From contig NZ_CP017297.1 of NCBI RefSeq assembly GCF_001969445.1, positions 1,550,001 through 1,614,000 on the forward strand: a stretch of DNA of 64,000 bases, read 5' to 3'. The position numbers were made by a program, and so were the translations under genes. Origin of the DNA: Brachybacterium sp. P6-10-X1. GTDB taxonomy: Bacteria; Actinomycetota; Actinomycetes; Actinomycetales; Dermabacteraceae. Below, piece after piece: positions 1 to 20,437 of this stretch; the first letter of the stretch is position 1; every line of letters starts with the position of its first letter. The notes under the pieces were generated by a model. The model searched no databases and had not been told where the DNA came from. It worked only from the letters and a program-made list of their open reading frames with translations.

Positions 1-979
1 AGTCCTTGATCGGCTCGCCGCCCTCGCAGACGCGGACATAGCGCACCGATTGGTTCCACGCTCCGTAGGCGCAGCCCTTGGCCTGCGCGGGAGCCACCGG
101 TTCGCCCGTCCCCCCGGCCGCGATCTTCTCGGCGTCGCCGCCCGAGAACGGCACGAGGAACAGCGTGTCCTCGGTGGCGACGACGACGTCGTCCGAGGAA
201 TCGCTGGGCTGCTGCAGCTGGGCCGCCTCGAGGTCGGAGACCCCGTAGTCGGAGAGGCTGTACTCGGACGCATCGGTGCCGAGTCGGAGCAGTCGGTTCT
301 CCTTGTCGAGAATGACGGGCTTCTCCCCCACCGCCGTCATCTGGAGCATCTCGGGATCGTTGCTGACGTTGGCGACCGGGGTCGGCTTCTCCGCCTCGGT
401 GTCGCGGGTGTCGTCGGTGCGGGGGAACGTCAGCAGCTCCTCGCCGTCCAGGACGAAGACGGTGCCCTGGTTCGACACGGCGACCTTCGGTGCCTTGTCA
501 CCGGTCTCGTAGGTCGGCTCGACGTCGCCGGGGTCGAAAGCCGCCGCCTCGCCGGGGGTGAGGATCCAGACCTTGCCGTCGGGGCTCACGATGGCCACGC
601 GGTCGCCCCCGAGCTTCACCTGCGTGTCCGCACGGAGCTCGACGAGGCCGCCGCGCTGGACGGAGGCGGTGTTGATCGGCGTGATCCCCCGCGGGCCGGT
701 CTCGATCACGGTGTAACCGGACTGGAGGATGTCGAGATCGTCGCCGCTCATCGACAGCCGGGCGTCGAGCTGGCCGGCGTCGACGTTCAGGCGACCCATG
801 AGACGCTGCTCGGAGCCGGTCACCCAGACGCCGCCGTCGGAGACCTCGACGTCCGAGGACGACAACCCCGGGTAGTGGATCGCGAAGCCCGTCACGACGA
901 GCGCCACCACGGCGAGCACGGCGCTCGAGACGACGGTGGACCGTCGTCGGCGCTGCTTCACACCGGCGGTGACAGACAT
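1..979 (-). CDS. Membrane-anchored surface protein, N-terminal part (probably the large Ig/FnIII-domain family); cut by left edge
   Basis: The reading frame starts at ATG 979 (MSVTAGVKQRRRRS) after an AGGGG ribosome site and stays open to the window edge, giving about 326 residues. A basic N-terminus is followed by one hydrophobic segment (about residues 17-32), then a beta-rich extracellular part with repeated 'value lookup' patterns such as VWVTGSEQ, GKVWILTPG, GTVFVLDG, ENRLLRLG and DTLFLVPF, suggesting propeller-like blades. In Micrococcales this kind of N-terminus precedes a long run of Ig or fibronectin-III domains in proteins encoded beside MoxR/DUF58/transglutaminase genes. That assignment is from memory of the family; none of the FnIII repeats lie inside the window, so the C-terminal architecture is an inference. 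Confidence 0.55.
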   Translation of the reverse strand, partial: MSVTAGVKQRRRRSTVVSSAVLAVVALVVTGFAIHYPGLSSSDVEVSDGGVWVTGSEQRLMGRLNVDAGQLDARLSMSGDDLDILQSGYTVIETGPRGITPINTASVQRGGLVELRADTQVKLGGDRVAIVSPDGKVWILTPGEAAAFDPGDVEPTYETGDKAPKVAVSNQGTVFVLDGEELLTFPRTDDTRDTEAEKPTPVANVSNDPEMLQMTAVGEKPVILDKENRLLRLGTDASEYSLSDYGVSDLEAAQLQQPSDSSDDVVVATEDTLFLVPFSGGDAEKIAAGGTGEPVAPAQAKGCAYGAWNQSVRYVRVCEGGEPIKD

Positions 980-1189
980 GGTTGACCCCTAGAAATGTGT
1001 TCTTCGTTCCGCCCGCACGCCCCATGACCCCACTGCTTCCCCGCCGGGGTCCACCCCCGAGGTCGGCCCTGCCGTGCGCGCGACCGTCCCAGGGTACTCG
1101 CAGAGACTTCCGGATGCCACGAGCCTCTCATCATCCTCGGGGACACGCGACCGAACCGCGAGGACCAGGAGGCTTAAGTGGACAGGTGC

Positions 1190-2197
1190 TCAGCGGCGCC
1201 GTTCGACCAGAGTGCGGGTGAACTCGATCAGCGCGTCCCGCACGACGCCCGCGGGCAGCTCCTCGAGGATCGCCACCGACTCATCCGCTGTGCGCTGCGC
1301 GAGCTCCCGCGTGGCTCCCAGGGCGGGATCGTCCTGCAGCAGCGACACCAGCTCCGCCAGCGACTCGTCGCTGCTGAGGTCGCCGTCGAGGCGCTCGACG
1401 ATCTGTCGACTGCGGGCGTCGCCCTCCTGGGACGCTCGACGACGCACGAGGAGGGTCGGCATCGTGGGGACGCCTTCCCGCAGATCGATGCCGGGCGTCT
1501 TACCGCTCGTGGCTGCATCACTGCCGAGGTCGAGAACGTCGTCCGCGAGTTGGAACGCGACTCCGACCTTCTCGCCGTACCGGCGCATGACATCGCCGGT
1601 GCCGGCTGGTGCTCCGGCCAGGATGGCACCGAGTTCGCCCGCGAGGGCGAGCAGGGAGGCGGTCTTGTCCGAGAGCACCGAGATGTAGTGGTCGAAAGGG
1701 TCATCCTGCGGCGCAGGGCCGACGGTCTCGTGCAGCTGTCCCAGGCACAGTCGTTCGAAGGTCTCGGAATGCAAGGTCACGGCGGACGGGCCGATGCGGG
1801 CGCTCAGAGCACTGGCACGGGCGAAGAGAAAATCGCCGGTCAGGATCGCGACGTTGTTGCCCCAGAGGGCGTGCGCGCTGTCGGTCCCGCGACGCGTCGG
1901 CGCCGAGTCCATCACATCATCGTGGTACAGGCTGGCCAGGTGAGTCAGCTCCACGAGCACCGCGGCATCGAGAACGCTGTCCTCGTCGATGTCCCCGAGA
2001 GCGGCCGCCAGCAGCACGAGCATCGGGCGAACCCGCTTGCCGCCCGCGTCCATCAGGTGACGCGCCGTCCAGCGGGTCATGTCGTCCGAGGTCTCGACGG
2101 AGCTCCGCAGCCGATCCTCGATCATGCCGAGACGGTCCGCGATTCTCGTCGCGAGCTCCTCGTCGAGGACGGGGACGGCCGGCAGCGAGGACGACAT
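1190..2197 (-). CDS. Long-chain polyprenyl diphosphate synthase (menaquinone side chain)
   Basis: A 335-residue trans-isoprenyl diphosphate synthase that condenses isopentenyl diphosphate onto an allylic primer. Both Mg-binding aspartate motifs are intact: DDVMD at residues 93-97 and DDVLD at 219-223. Small residues (LAS) in the stretch just before the first motif fit hepta- to nonaprenyl products rather than farnesyl or geranylgeranyl. GGKRVRP near residue 52 is the usual substrate-phosphate site. The start was set at ATG 2197 because it has an AGGAG ribosome site and the alignable protein begins there; the frame is open 190 codons further upstream but that part is not protein-like. The likely role is the side chain of menaquinone, the actinobacterial respiratory quinone (inference). 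Confidence 0.88.
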   Translation of the reverse strand: MSSSLPAVPVLDEELATRIADRLGMIEDRLRSSVETSDDMTRWTARHLMDAGGKRVRPMLVLLAAALGDIDEDSVLDAAVLVELTHLASLYHDDVMDSAPTRRGTDSAHALWGNNVAILTGDFLFARASALSARIGPSAVTLHSETFERLCLGQLHETVGPAPQDDPFDHYISVLSDKTASLLALAGELGAILAGAPAGTGDVMRRYGEKVGVAFQLADDVLDLGSDAATSGKTPGIDLREGVPTMPTLLVRRRASQEGDARSRQIVERLDGDLSSDESLAELVSLLQDDPALGATRELAQRTADESVAILEELPAGVVRDALIEFTRTLVERRR

Positions 2198-2542
2198 GAC
2201 ACTCCTGGGACTCTGCGGGAACGCCTTCGGAGTCGTTCCCCGGCTCTGGCTACTTCGTGGACGGACGCGACAGGAGTCGCCTCCGCTGTACGGGGCACCG
2301 CGCGATACCGCCTCGCACACGGACGCCCATTCTACCCTTGGCCCTTCCCCAAGACCCGTTTCGATGGTCCCGAGGTGACAGGGGGTACGCCATGACCGAG
2401 CTCCTGCTCCCGTGCACCTGCGGGGGACGGGCACCCTGACAACGCGCTCCCCGCTCACGATGCAGTCCGCACGGAGCCCCGGTGGTCGTGAGCACCGGTG
2501 GCGGGGCGATGGGCGTCGCAGCGTGGGTGGTGTCGGGGCATG
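2198..2542. other. Non-coding interval upstream of the polyprenyl synthase
   Basis: No gene is supported here. It lies between the rRNA terminator and the polyprenyl synthase start. A TAGAAT -10-like hexamer on the minus strand at 2334-2329 could drive the synthase with a leader of roughly 125 nt; no convincing -35 box accompanies it. Confidence 0.4.
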
Positions 2543-2609
2543 AAAAAAGGGAGTGGGAGGCGCGAGACCGCCCTCTCGAACAAGGGGTCTCCAACAGCCT
2601 CCCACTCCC
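2543..2609 (-). terminator. Intrinsic terminator of the rRNA operon
   Basis: A perfect 13-bp stem (2549-2561 paired with 2597-2609, GGGAGTGGGAGGC) is followed on the minus strand by six T residues (2548-2543). A second inner stem (GAGACC 2564-2569 with GGTCTC 2586-2591) stacks inside the loop. It lies directly downstream of 5S rRNA, so it ends the rrn transcript. Confidence 0.93.
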
Positions 2610-2619
2610 ATGGAAGATG

Positions 2620-2736
2620 TCCGGCGGCGTCCTACTCTCCCACACCCTCCCGAGTGCAGTACCATCGGCGCAATCGAGCTTAGCTTCCGGGTTCGGAATG
2701 GAACCGGGCGTTTCCTCGATGCTATGACCGCCGTAA
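2620..2736 (-). rRNA. rrf: 5S ribosomal RNA
   Basis: About 117 nt. Read on the minus strand it begins GTTACGGCGGTCATAGC and ends near GTAGGACGCCGCCGG, with complementary ends and the conserved central GGTTCCATTCCGAACCCGGA-type segment. It lies about 107 nt after the 23S 3' end and just before the intrinsic terminator. Ends are set by eye and may be off by a few bases. Confidence 0.93.
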
Positions 2737-2808
2737 CACGACGAGACAACCAGCCCACAAACACCACAACATAAGCGGTGCCCCGGGATTATTTCTCCAG
2801 AACCACAC

Positions 2809-7892
<5,084 letters not shown>

Positions 7893-8019
7893 AGATATCA
7901 AGCAACACGCGCACATCGTTCTCACTCCGCGATCGCGGTATGAGTCGGAGGCTCGGACGCGCCGGCCGGTGTGACCCGGTGGCGACTTGTTGTGCTTCGT
8001 CGTCCCGGCGCGAGTCGCT

Positions 8020-8049
8020 ACTCTAGCAGTTCCTCGCGGCCACGTCCAA
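8020..8049 (-). promoter_or_regulatory. rRNA operon promoter
   Basis: On the minus strand, -35 TTGGAC (8049-8044), an 18-bp spacer and -10 TAGAGT (8025-8020) precede the 16S gene. Transcription would start near 8012, giving a leader of about 220 nt. The hexamers are good matches to the actinobacterial housekeeping sigma consensus. Confidence 0.65.
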
Positions 8050-8530
8050 CTCCGCTGTCCGTGTCGTGCATCTCGTTCAGATCGCTGGGCGATCGTCCCG
8101 GTCAGCCGCTCACGGCCGTTCCCCTGGTTCCCCAGGAGACCGGGCCAGCACCTCGTCCTCATCCGCTCGGGGCCGTCGGCTCCTCGGGGGAGCTCCTCGG
8201 CCTTTCGCGTCTGCATCCTCGCTGCTGACAAGAGAAGACATTACGCGGCCCCGAGCCGGCGAGCAAACCGGGGATTTCGACCTCCGTTCACCGTGCGCGC
8301 TCGCTATACATGCAGGTCACCCCACATTTTGCTGCTCCGGGAAAGCGCTCGTTCACCTCGATGTGACCCACGTCTGAGAGGGGCGTCACGGGAAACGGGC
8401 GGAGGTGAGGATCGAGTGAGCCGGCGTCCTGGTCCGCCCTCTCCCCATCGCAGAGGCCCGGATAGTCGGCGCCCCTGGCACGAGCGGGCCATCCGGCGTC
8501 CCGGCACGGTCCGATCCCTCCGGCACGCAG
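8050..8530. other. Non-coding interval between tyrS and the rRNA promoter
   Basis: I see no gene in this stretch. It may carry additional upstream rRNA promoter elements; a GTATAG hexamer near 8310 on the minus strand is suggestive but has no good -35 partner. Confidence 0.4.
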
Positions 8531-8567
8531 AGCGCCCCGGTTCTCCACGACGGGGAACCGGGGCGCT
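8531..8567 (-). terminator. GC-rich hairpin after tyrS
   Basis: A perfect 13-bp inverted repeat (AGCGCCCCGGTTC at 8531-8543 with its complement at 8555-8567) sits 16 nt after the tyrS stop. There is no T tract, so it would be a weak or U-less actinobacterial terminator, or an RNA stabiliser. Confidence 0.55.
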
Positions 8568-8582
8568 GCGGGGCGAGGTGCG

Positions 8583-9851
8583 TCAGCCGAGAAGACGCAC
8601 CATCGCGGCGTTCTTGCGGCCACGACGCAGCAACAGGTGGCGGCCCGGCAGCATGTCGAGCTCCCCCAGCTCCCGGATGAGCTCGTCGGCGGTGAGCTTC
8701 TCGCCGTTGACGGAGAGCCCTCCCTCGTCGGCCCCGCGGCGGGCGGCGCCCTTGGACTGCACGATGCCGGTGGCGATGAAGGCGTCCACCAACGGGGTGG
8801 TCGTGCTCAGCTCGGCACCGGGCAGCTCCTGGGCGATGGATTCTATGGTCGTCTCGTCCAGCGCCCGGACGTCCCCGCGGCCGAACAGCACCGCCGCCGC
8901 GGCCGTGGCCTGGGCGGTGGCCTGCTCACCATGGACGAGCGTGGTGAGGTCGTCGGCCAGAACCCGCTGCGCCCGGCGCTCGTGCGAGGCCTCCACGGTG
9001 GCCTGCTCGAGCTCGGCGATCTCCTCCTGGGTGCGGAAGGTGAAGTACCGCAGGTACTTCACGATGTCCGCGTCGGCCGCGTTGAGCCAGAACTGGTGGA
9101 AGGCGTACGGGCTGGTGAGCTCGGCGTCGAGCCAGATCGCACCGCCTTCGCTCTTGCCGAACTTGCTGCCGTCCGCCTTGGTCACCAGCGGAGTGGTCAG
9201 CGCATGGGCGTCCCGCCCTTCGACCTTGTGGATCAGCTCGACCCCGGAGAGCAGATTGCCCCACTGGTCGTTGCCGCCGTACTGGAGGCTCACCCCGTAG
9301 CGACGGTTCAGCTCGAGGTAGTCGATGCCCTGCAGCACCTGGTAGCTGAACTCCGTGTAGCTGATCCCCTCCTCGCTCTGCAGGCGCCGGGAGACGGTCT
9401 CCTTGCCGAGCATGGTGCCCATGCGGAAGTGCTTGCCCATGTCCCGCAGGAAGTCGAGGGCGCTCATCTGCCCGATCCAGTCGAGGTTGTCGACCATGGT
9501 CACCCCGTACTCGCCCTCGAGGTCCAGGAAGCGGGAGATCTGTGAGCGGAGGCTGTCCACCCAGCCGTTGACGAGCTCGGCGTCGTTCAGGACCCGCTCC
9601 CCGGACATCCGCGGATCGCCGATCAGGCCGGTCGCCCCGCCCACCAGGGCGTAGGGGTGGTGGCCGGCGAGCTGGAGGCGCCGCATCGTCAGCACCTGGG
9701 TGAGGTGGCCGACGTGCAGGGAGGCGGCCGTCGGGTCGAAGCCGCAATACAGGCTGACCGGTCCGTCCGCCAGAGCGCTGCCGAGCGCCTCACGCCCGGT
9801 GGTCTGCACGACGAGTCCTCGCCAGGCGAGCTCGTCCAGGACGGAATGCAT
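8583..9851 (-). CDS. tyrS: Tyrosyl-tRNA synthetase
   Basis: A 422-residue class Ic aminoacyl-tRNA synthetase that charges tRNA-Tyr in the cytosol. The ATP-site signatures are HVGH (residues 46-49, the HIGH motif) and KFGKS (230-234, the KMSKS motif). YGGNDQWGN (191-199) is the typical substrate-pocket segment. A C-terminal S4 RNA-binding domain occupies roughly residues 357-422 (SKGAARRG, LSVNGEKL). The start at ATG 9851 (MHSVLDELAWRG) has a GAGAGGA ribosome site. It follows argH in the same direction after a 395-nt spacer and precedes the rRNA operon, so translation-apparatus genes cluster here. Confidence 0.96.
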   Translation of the reverse strand: MHSVLDELAWRGLVVQTTGREALGSALADGPVSLYCGFDPTAASLHVGHLTQVLTMRRLQLAGHHPYALVGGATGLIGDPRMSGERVLNDAELVNGWVDSLRSQISRFLDLEGEYGVTMVDNLDWIGQMSALDFLRDMGKHFRMGTMLGKETVSRRLQSEEGISYTEFSYQVLQGIDYLELNRRYGVSLQYGGNDQWGNLLSGVELIHKVEGRDAHALTTPLVTKADGSKFGKSEGGAIWLDAELTSPYAFHQFWLNAADADIVKYLRYFTFRTQEEIAELEQATVEASHERRAQRVLADDLTTLVHGEQATAQATAAAAVLFGRGDVRALDETTIESIAQELPGAELSTTTPLVDAFIATGIVQSKGAARRGADEGGLSVNGEKLTADELIRELGELDMLPGRHLLLRRGRKNAAMVRLLG

Positions 9852-10209
9852 CGATCGGTTCCTCTCGGTGGGGCACGGGAAAGTGCCTGGGTCGGGTGCG
9901 GGACGTGGCCGACGGCGCATCGGCCCTCGGCGGGCACCGCGGACGCCCGGGCGGGCGTCATGCGTCATTGTCACAGATCCGAGCCTGCGGTCTCGGACGG
10001 AGCCACGGCCGGGGCCGACGGGCCGATGGCCGGACGTCCCCGGAGCGGGCGCCGCCGGCCGACGACCGGACGCCGACGGGCCGGCGGCCGGACGTCCCCG
10101 GAGCGGGCACCGGGGGCCGACGACCTCACCGGCCCGCCGGCCGCCGGCGGAGCACCGAGCATGCCGCCCGGCTCACCGGGGAGCACGGGTCTCGGCGACG
10201 GTGCGCGAC

Positions 10210-12930
<2,721 letters not shown>

Positions 12931-13022
12931 GGGAATGCTCCTAGAAGTGGGGTCGGTCTGTGGTCGGGACGGGCGGGGTTCGGGCCGCGTCCGAGTCTGT
13001 GGGTCCGGGTCGGTGGAAAGGG

Positions 13023-15864
<2,842 letters not shown>

Positions 15865-15872
<8 letters not shown>

Positions 15873-16929
15873 AGTCGTCCCTCCTGACCATCGTGCCGAC
15901 TCCCTTGGTGGTGAAGACCTCGAGCAGCACGGCGTGCTCGATGCGTCCGTCGATCATGGCGGCGGTGCGCACCCCGGCGTCGACCGCCCCGAGCAGCGCC
16001 TCGGCCTTCGGGATCATCCCGGAGGTGAGGGTGGGCAGCATCGCACGCAGCTCGCTCGCGGCGATCTCCGGGATCAGCGAGCCGCGGTCGGGCCAGTCGC
16101 GGTAGAGCCCCTCGACGTCGGTGAGCATCACGAGCTTCTCGGCGTCCAGTCCCTCGGCGAGCGCAGCGGCGGCGAGGTCGGCGTTGATGTTGAGCACCTC
16201 GCCGGTGGGGTCGCCGGCGGCGTCGATCTCCGGGGCGATCGAGGAGATCACCGGGATCCGGCCGCTGGCCAGCAGGTCGCTGATGCCGTCGATGTTCACG
16301 CCGTTGACGGCGCCGACGTGGCCGAGGTCCACGTCCTCCCCGTCGACCACGGCACCGCGCCGGGTGGCCGTGAACAGCCGCGCGTCCTCGCCGGACATGC
16401 CCACGGCGAAGGGCCCGTGGTGGTTGACGAGGCCGACGAGCTGGCGCCCCACCTGCCCCACCAGGACCATGCGCACCACGTCCATGGTGTCGGTGTCGGT
16501 CACGCGCATCCCGCCCTGGAAGGTGGAGTCGATGCCGACGCGGTCGAGCATCGTCGTGATCTGCGGGCCGCCGCCGTGGACCACGACGACGTGGATGCCG
16601 GCCAGGCGCATGAAGACCATGTCGGCCGCGAAGCCGCGGCGCAGCTCCTCGTCGACCATGGCGTTGCCGCCGTACTTGACCACGACGATCTTGCCGCGGA
16701 AGCGCTGCATCCAGGGCATCGCCTCGATGAGCACCTCGGACTTCTCGCGCGCCTCGGTGCGGGCGGCGTCGAGCTGGGCGAGCGGGTTCTTGCCCACCAG
16801 CGGACCGTCGGCCGCGGCCGAGGTGACGGCGTCCGGACCCGGCGCAGCGGAGTCGGGGCCCGGGCCGGGCTCGGCAGCGGGGGGTTCGGGGGGCCCGCTC
16901 TGCGGGGTCGTCTCGGGCTGGTCGGTCAT
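15865..16929 (-). CDS. argB: Acetylglutamate kinase
   Basis: Phosphorylates N-acetylglutamate, the usual arginine-feedback point. 354 residues, about 50 longer than typical because of a Pro/Gly-rich N-terminal extension (residues 1-45). The kinase fold begins with VVKYGGNAM (phosphate-binding lysine), followed by VVVHGGGPQ and the C-terminal [13 protein letters not shown] nucleotide-site segment. ATG 16929 overlaps the argJ stop by 4 nt. A downstream start removing the extension is possible, but the 4-nt coupling favours the long form. Confidence 0.95.
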
Positions 16930-18095
16930 GAGGAGTAGGCGCTGTTCTCTTCGACGTATTCGTGGGTGAGGTCGTTGGTCCAGATGTCCCCGCTCGCGTC
17001 ACCGGCGCCGAGGTCGACCTCGATGAGGGTCTCGCGCAGGGTCATGTCGACCTCGGAGCGGTCGCGGTGGGCACCGCCGGCGCGGCACACGTGCACGCCG
17101 TTGACGTGCACGGAGAGGTCGTCGACGGCGAAGGGGGCGACGGACTCGGGCACGCAGCCGGCGGCGGCCACGATGCGGCCCCAGTTCGGGTCGTTGCCGA
17201 AGATCGCGGCCTTGACCAGGTTGGAGCGGGCGATCTCGCGGGCGACGGCGAGGGCCGCGTCCTCGGTGCTCGCGGAGCGGACGACGACGTGCACGTCGTG
17301 GCTCGCGCCCTCGGCGTCGGCCACGAGCTGGCGGGCGAGGTCGGCGCTGACGGTGCGGACGGCCTCGGTGAGCTCGTCGACGCTCGGGGTGATCCCCGAC
17401 GCCCCGGAGGCCAGCAGGATCACGGTGTCGTTGGTGGACATGCAGGCGTCGGAGTCGACCCGGTCGAAGGTGGTCGCCGTCGCGGCCCGCAGCGCGGCGT
17501 CGGCGGTGGTCGCGTCGACGTCCGCGTCGGTGGTGAGCACCACGAGCATGGTCGCGAGCTGCGGGGCGAGCATCCCGGCGCCCTTCGCGATGCCGCCGAC
17601 CCTCGCCCCCGACGGGGTCGTGGCCTCGGCGGTCTTGGGCACCGAGTCGGTGGTCATGATCGCGCGGGCGGTGGCCGCATCGGCCTCGGCGCCGGCGGTG
17701 AGCTGCTGTGTCGCCTCCGTGGCGCCGGCCAGCAGCGGGTCCATCGGCAGTCGTTCGCCGATCAGGCCGGTCGAGCAGACCAGGACGTCCTGCGCCGAGA
17801 GGTCGAGGAGACCGGCGAGGTGCTCGGCGGTGCGGTGGGTGTCCGCGAAGCCCTCGGGGCCGGTGCAGGCGTTGGCGCCGCCGGAGTTCAGCACCACGGC
17901 ACGGGCCCGGCCGTCGGCCACGGCCTCGCGCGACCACAGGACGGGGGCGGCCTGGACGCGGTTCGCGGTGAAGACCGCGGCGGCGGTGTCGCGGGGGCCG
18001 TCGTTGACGATGAGGGCGAGGTCCGGGGCGGCGGCGGGCTTGATGCCGGCGTCGAGGCCGATGGCGCGGAAGCCGCGGGGGCGGGTGATCGACAC
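16926..18095 (-). CDS. argJ: Bifunctional ornithine acetyltransferase / N-acetylglutamate synthase
   Basis: Recycles the acetyl group from acetylornithine to glutamate and can also make N-acetylglutamate from acetyl-CoA. 389 residues; the precursor self-cleaves between Ala181 and the nucleophile Thr182 in [17 protein letters not shown] 18095 has an AGAGGAG site. It lies 91 nt after argC, the widest gap in the first half of the operon. Confidence 0.95.
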   Translation of the reverse strand: MSITRPRGFRAIGLDAGIKPAAAPDLALIVNDGPRDTAAAVFTANRVQAAPVLWSREAVADGRARAVVLNSGGANACTGPEGFADTHRTAEHLAGLLDLSAQDVLVCSTGLIGERLPMDPLLAGATEATQQLTAGAEADAATARAIMTTDSVPKTAEATTPSGARVGGIAKGAGMLAPQLATMLVVLTTDADVDATTADAALRAATATTFDRVDSDACMSTNDTVILLASGASGITPSVDELTEAVRTVSADLARQLVADAEGASHDVHVVVRSASTEDAALAVAREIARSNLVKAAIFGNDPNWGRIVAAAGCVPESVAPFAVDDLSVHVNGVHVCRAGGAHRDRSEVDMTLRETLIEVDLGAGDASGDIWTNDLTHEYVEENSAYSS

Positions 18096-18186
18096 GAGGT
18101 CTCCTCTGTCGGGTCGGTCGGTACGGGACCGACGGTGCGGGACTGCGGTGGGGGCGGGACGGTGGTGCGGTGCGGGTCCAGCCGGA

Positions 18187-19329
18187 TCAGGGGGCGATCG
18201 CGGTGCGGGTGAGACCGGTGGTCTCCTCGATCCCCAGGGCGAGGTTCAGCGATTGCAGCGCAGCCCCGGCGGTGCCCTTGACCAGGTTGTCGATCGCTGC
18301 GATCACGGTGGCCTGGCCGCTGCGGGGGTCGGTCGCGGCGCCCAGGCGAATGGTGTTCGCACCGACCACCTCGCCCGTGGAGGGGAAGACGCCCTCCTCG
18401 AGCACGGTGACGAAGTGCTCCTCGGCGTAGTCGGCCCGCAGGGCGTCCAGCAGATCCGCCGTGCTCGTCGAATCGGCCACCGGTGCCGTGATCACCGCGA
18501 GGATGCCGCGGCTCATGGGCACCAGCACGGGGGTGAAGCCCAGGCGCAGGTCCTCGCGACCGGAGGCACGGCGAAGGTTCTGGAGCACTTCGGGGACGTG
18601 ACGGTGGGTGCCGCCGACGGCGTAGGCCGAGGCGGCGCCGGAGATCTCGCTGAACAGCAGGTGCTGCTTGGGTGAGCGGCCCGCGCCCGAAGGCCCGACG
18701 GGCAGCACGGCGCTCATCGACGTCGCATCGATCAGCCCGGCGCGCACCAGCGGGGCCAGGGCGAGGGAGACGGCGGTCGCATTGCAGCCGGGCACCGCGA
18801 TCTCCCGGGCGCCGACCAGCAGCTCGCGCTGGCGGCGGCCGTCGGCCAGTGGCAGCTCGGGCATGCCGTAGGTCCAGGTCCCGGAGTGCTCGCTGCCGTA
18901 GTACGCCGCCCAGTCCTCGGCGCTCTCGAGCCGATGGTCGGCGCCGAGATCGAGCACCAGCACGTCGGGGTCCTCGACGCGCAGGGCCGCGGCGATCTGG
19001 CCCGACTGCCCATGGGGCAGAGCGAGGATCACCACGTCGTGCCCGCGCAGCGTCTCCACGGTGGTCTCCTGCAGCACCGGGTCGTGGCCGAGGTCGATGT
19101 GCGGGGCCACCTGGCTGAGGCGCTTGCCGGCACTCGAGTGCGCGGTCACGGTGGTGACCTCGATGCCGGGGTGCCCTGCCAGCAGGCGCAGTGCTTCCCC
19201 ACCGGCGTACCCGGAGGCACCGACGACGGCCGCCCGTGGCGGGCGCACGGACGCGGCGGCCCCGGACACAGGGGCGGTGGTCGCGGACGCAGGGGCGGCA
19301 GGAGTGGAGGCACCCGGTGCAGAGGTCAT
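18187..19329 (-). CDS. argC: N-acetyl-gamma-glutamyl-phosphate reductase
   Basis: NADPH-dependent reduction of acetylglutamyl phosphate, the third step of arginine synthesis. 380 residues from ATG 19329. Rossmann motif VVGASGYAGGE at 35-45 and catalytic Cys182 in VPGCNAT, with GGTHRHVPE supplying the active-site histidine. The first 30 residues are low complexity. The alternative ATG at 19356 would lie inside the operator; the -10 box placed 6 nt before 19329 and the absence of a ribosome site indicate a leaderless message starting at this ATG. Confidence 0.94.
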   Translation of the reverse strand: MTSAPGASTPAAPASATTAPVSGAAASVRPPRAAVVGASGYAGGEALRLLAGHPGIEVTTVTAHSSAGKRLSQVAPHIDLGHDPVLQETTVETLRGHDVVILALPHGQSGQIAAALRVEDPDVLVLDLGADHRLESAEDWAAYYGSEHSGTWTYGMPELPLADGRRQRELLVGAREIAVPGCNATAVSLALAPLVRAGLIDATSMSAVLPVGPSGAGRSPKQHLLFSEISGAASAYAVGGTHRHVPEVLQNLRRASGREDLRLGFTPVLVPMSRGILAVITAPVADSTSTADLLDALRADYAEEHFVTVLEEGVFPSTGEVVGANTIRLGAATDPRSGQATVIAAIDNLVKGTAGAALQSLNLALGIEETTGLTRTAIAP

Positions 19330-19335
19330 GTCGGA

Positions 19336-19366
19336 AGTATATACAGCTGACTGCATGATCAGCCAA
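19336..19366 (-). promoter_or_regulatory. arg operon promoter with candidate ARG box
   Basis: On the minus strand, -35 TTGGCT (19366-19361), a 17-bp spacer and -10 TATATA (19343-19338); a second register gives TATACT at 19341-19336, exactly 6 nt before the argC ATG. An imperfect palindrome ATGCAG-TCAG-CTGTAT (19356-19341) fills the spacer and touches the -10, where bound ArgR would block polymerase. No binding data exist in the window; the ARG-box call rests on position and resemblance. Confidence 0.6.
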
Positions 19367-19428
19367 TGTGATTCCTGCGGGCGGCGTCACATCGACCGGC
19401 CGAGCCGGACGCACCGGCCGTCCGCGCC

Positions 19429-20343
19429 TCACCCGTAATGGGCGACGCTGCCGTGGAACGGTTCGGTGAACGCGGAGACCAGGTCGGACTGGTCGCTCGG
19501 CTGCAGCTGGTAGGTCACCAGCGCCCCGTAGCCTCCCTCGAGGGTCCGCTCGGCGAAATCTCCGACGAGCTCCGGGGTCGTGGTGCTGCCGGTGCGGAGG
19601 TCGACGGCGGCCGCCCCGTATCGCGAGCGAGGGAGCCCCGGCACGTCGAGATCGCGGAACGCACCGTAATAGGGGTTCCAGGCGTAGTCGACGACGTCGC
19701 CGACTCGGCGGCCCTCGAACACCTGATGCTCCGCAGCAGGCCCGATGACATAGAAGGTGATCAGCTTGTTCGGCAGATACTTGCGCAGCGACTCGACCAG
19801 TTCGACGAACGAGTGCTCGTTGGGCATCCCGGTGCCGTTCTTGCCGTACTCGACCCACTCGTCGTCGAGATCCACCCCGTCCAGCCCGTAGCGGCTCACC
19901 GTGGTGGCGACCTCCTGCGCGAACCGATCAGCGGCGTGCGCATCGGGGAAGTTGGCGAAGCCGGCGCCCTGGTGGTTGCCGAGGACCGACAGCGTGACCT
20001 TGATCCCCAGCTCCTGGAGCGGGCGCACGATGGTGTCGGCATGATCGAGGACGTGCTGGACGTTCTCGTTGAGGTGCAGGTAGGCACGCTCGCCGTCGTA
20101 GTTGATGTTCGCCGCGAAGATGACGGCGACGTCGAATGCGGCGCTCCCGTCGTCGAGCGTGTACCGACCGACGTTCTCCAGGGTGTTGTCGTTGACCTCG
20201 ATGTAGGCGATGGAGACGGGGCTGCGTCCGGGCCGACGGATGGGATCGGCCTGGGCGGGGCCGGCGAGAGCTGCGGCGGAGAGCCCGCCGAGGGCGAGAC
20301 CTCCGGTTCCTGCGAGCATCGTCCTGCGAGAGATGGCTGCCAT
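19429..20343 (-). CDS. Secreted GH18 endo-beta-N-acetylglucosaminidase (EndoH-type)
   Basis: 304 residues. The GH18 catalytic signature DxxDxDxE is present at residues 155-162 (DGVDLDDE), with Glu162 as the predicted acid. The arrangement and length resemble EndoH/EndoF-type enzymes that cut the chitobiose core of N-glycans. Residues 1-32 form a signal with a twin-arginine-like SRRTML motif and an AQA cleavage site before DPIRRP. ATG 20343 follows GGAGGAG. It sits between argC and a cytosolic GH20 enzyme, which suggests use of GlcNAc-containing glycans. A chitinase-like activity cannot be excluded. Confidence 0.85.
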   Translation of the reverse strand: MAAISRRTMLAGTGGLALGGLSAAALAGPAQADPIRRPGRSPVSIAYIEVNDNTLENVGRYTLDDGSAAFDVAVIFAANINYDGERAYLHLNENVQHVLDHADTIVRPLQELGIKVTLSVLGNHQGAGFANFPDAHAADRFAQEVATTVSRYGLDGVDLDDEWVEYGKNGTGMPNEHSFVELVESLRKYLPNKLITFYVIGPAAEHQVFEGRRVGDVVDYAWNPYYGAFRDLDVPGLPRSRYGAAAVDLRTGSTTTPELVGDFAERTLEGGYGALVTYQLQPSDQSDLVSAFTEPFHGSVAHYG

Positions 20344-20437
20344 GAGGTCTCCTCCGGTGAGGTCGTGGTCAAGGCCCGGCGGGCTGTGCGTCGTCGCACG
20401 ACAAGCACCCTAGCCACTTAACCGCATTAGTGCCAGA

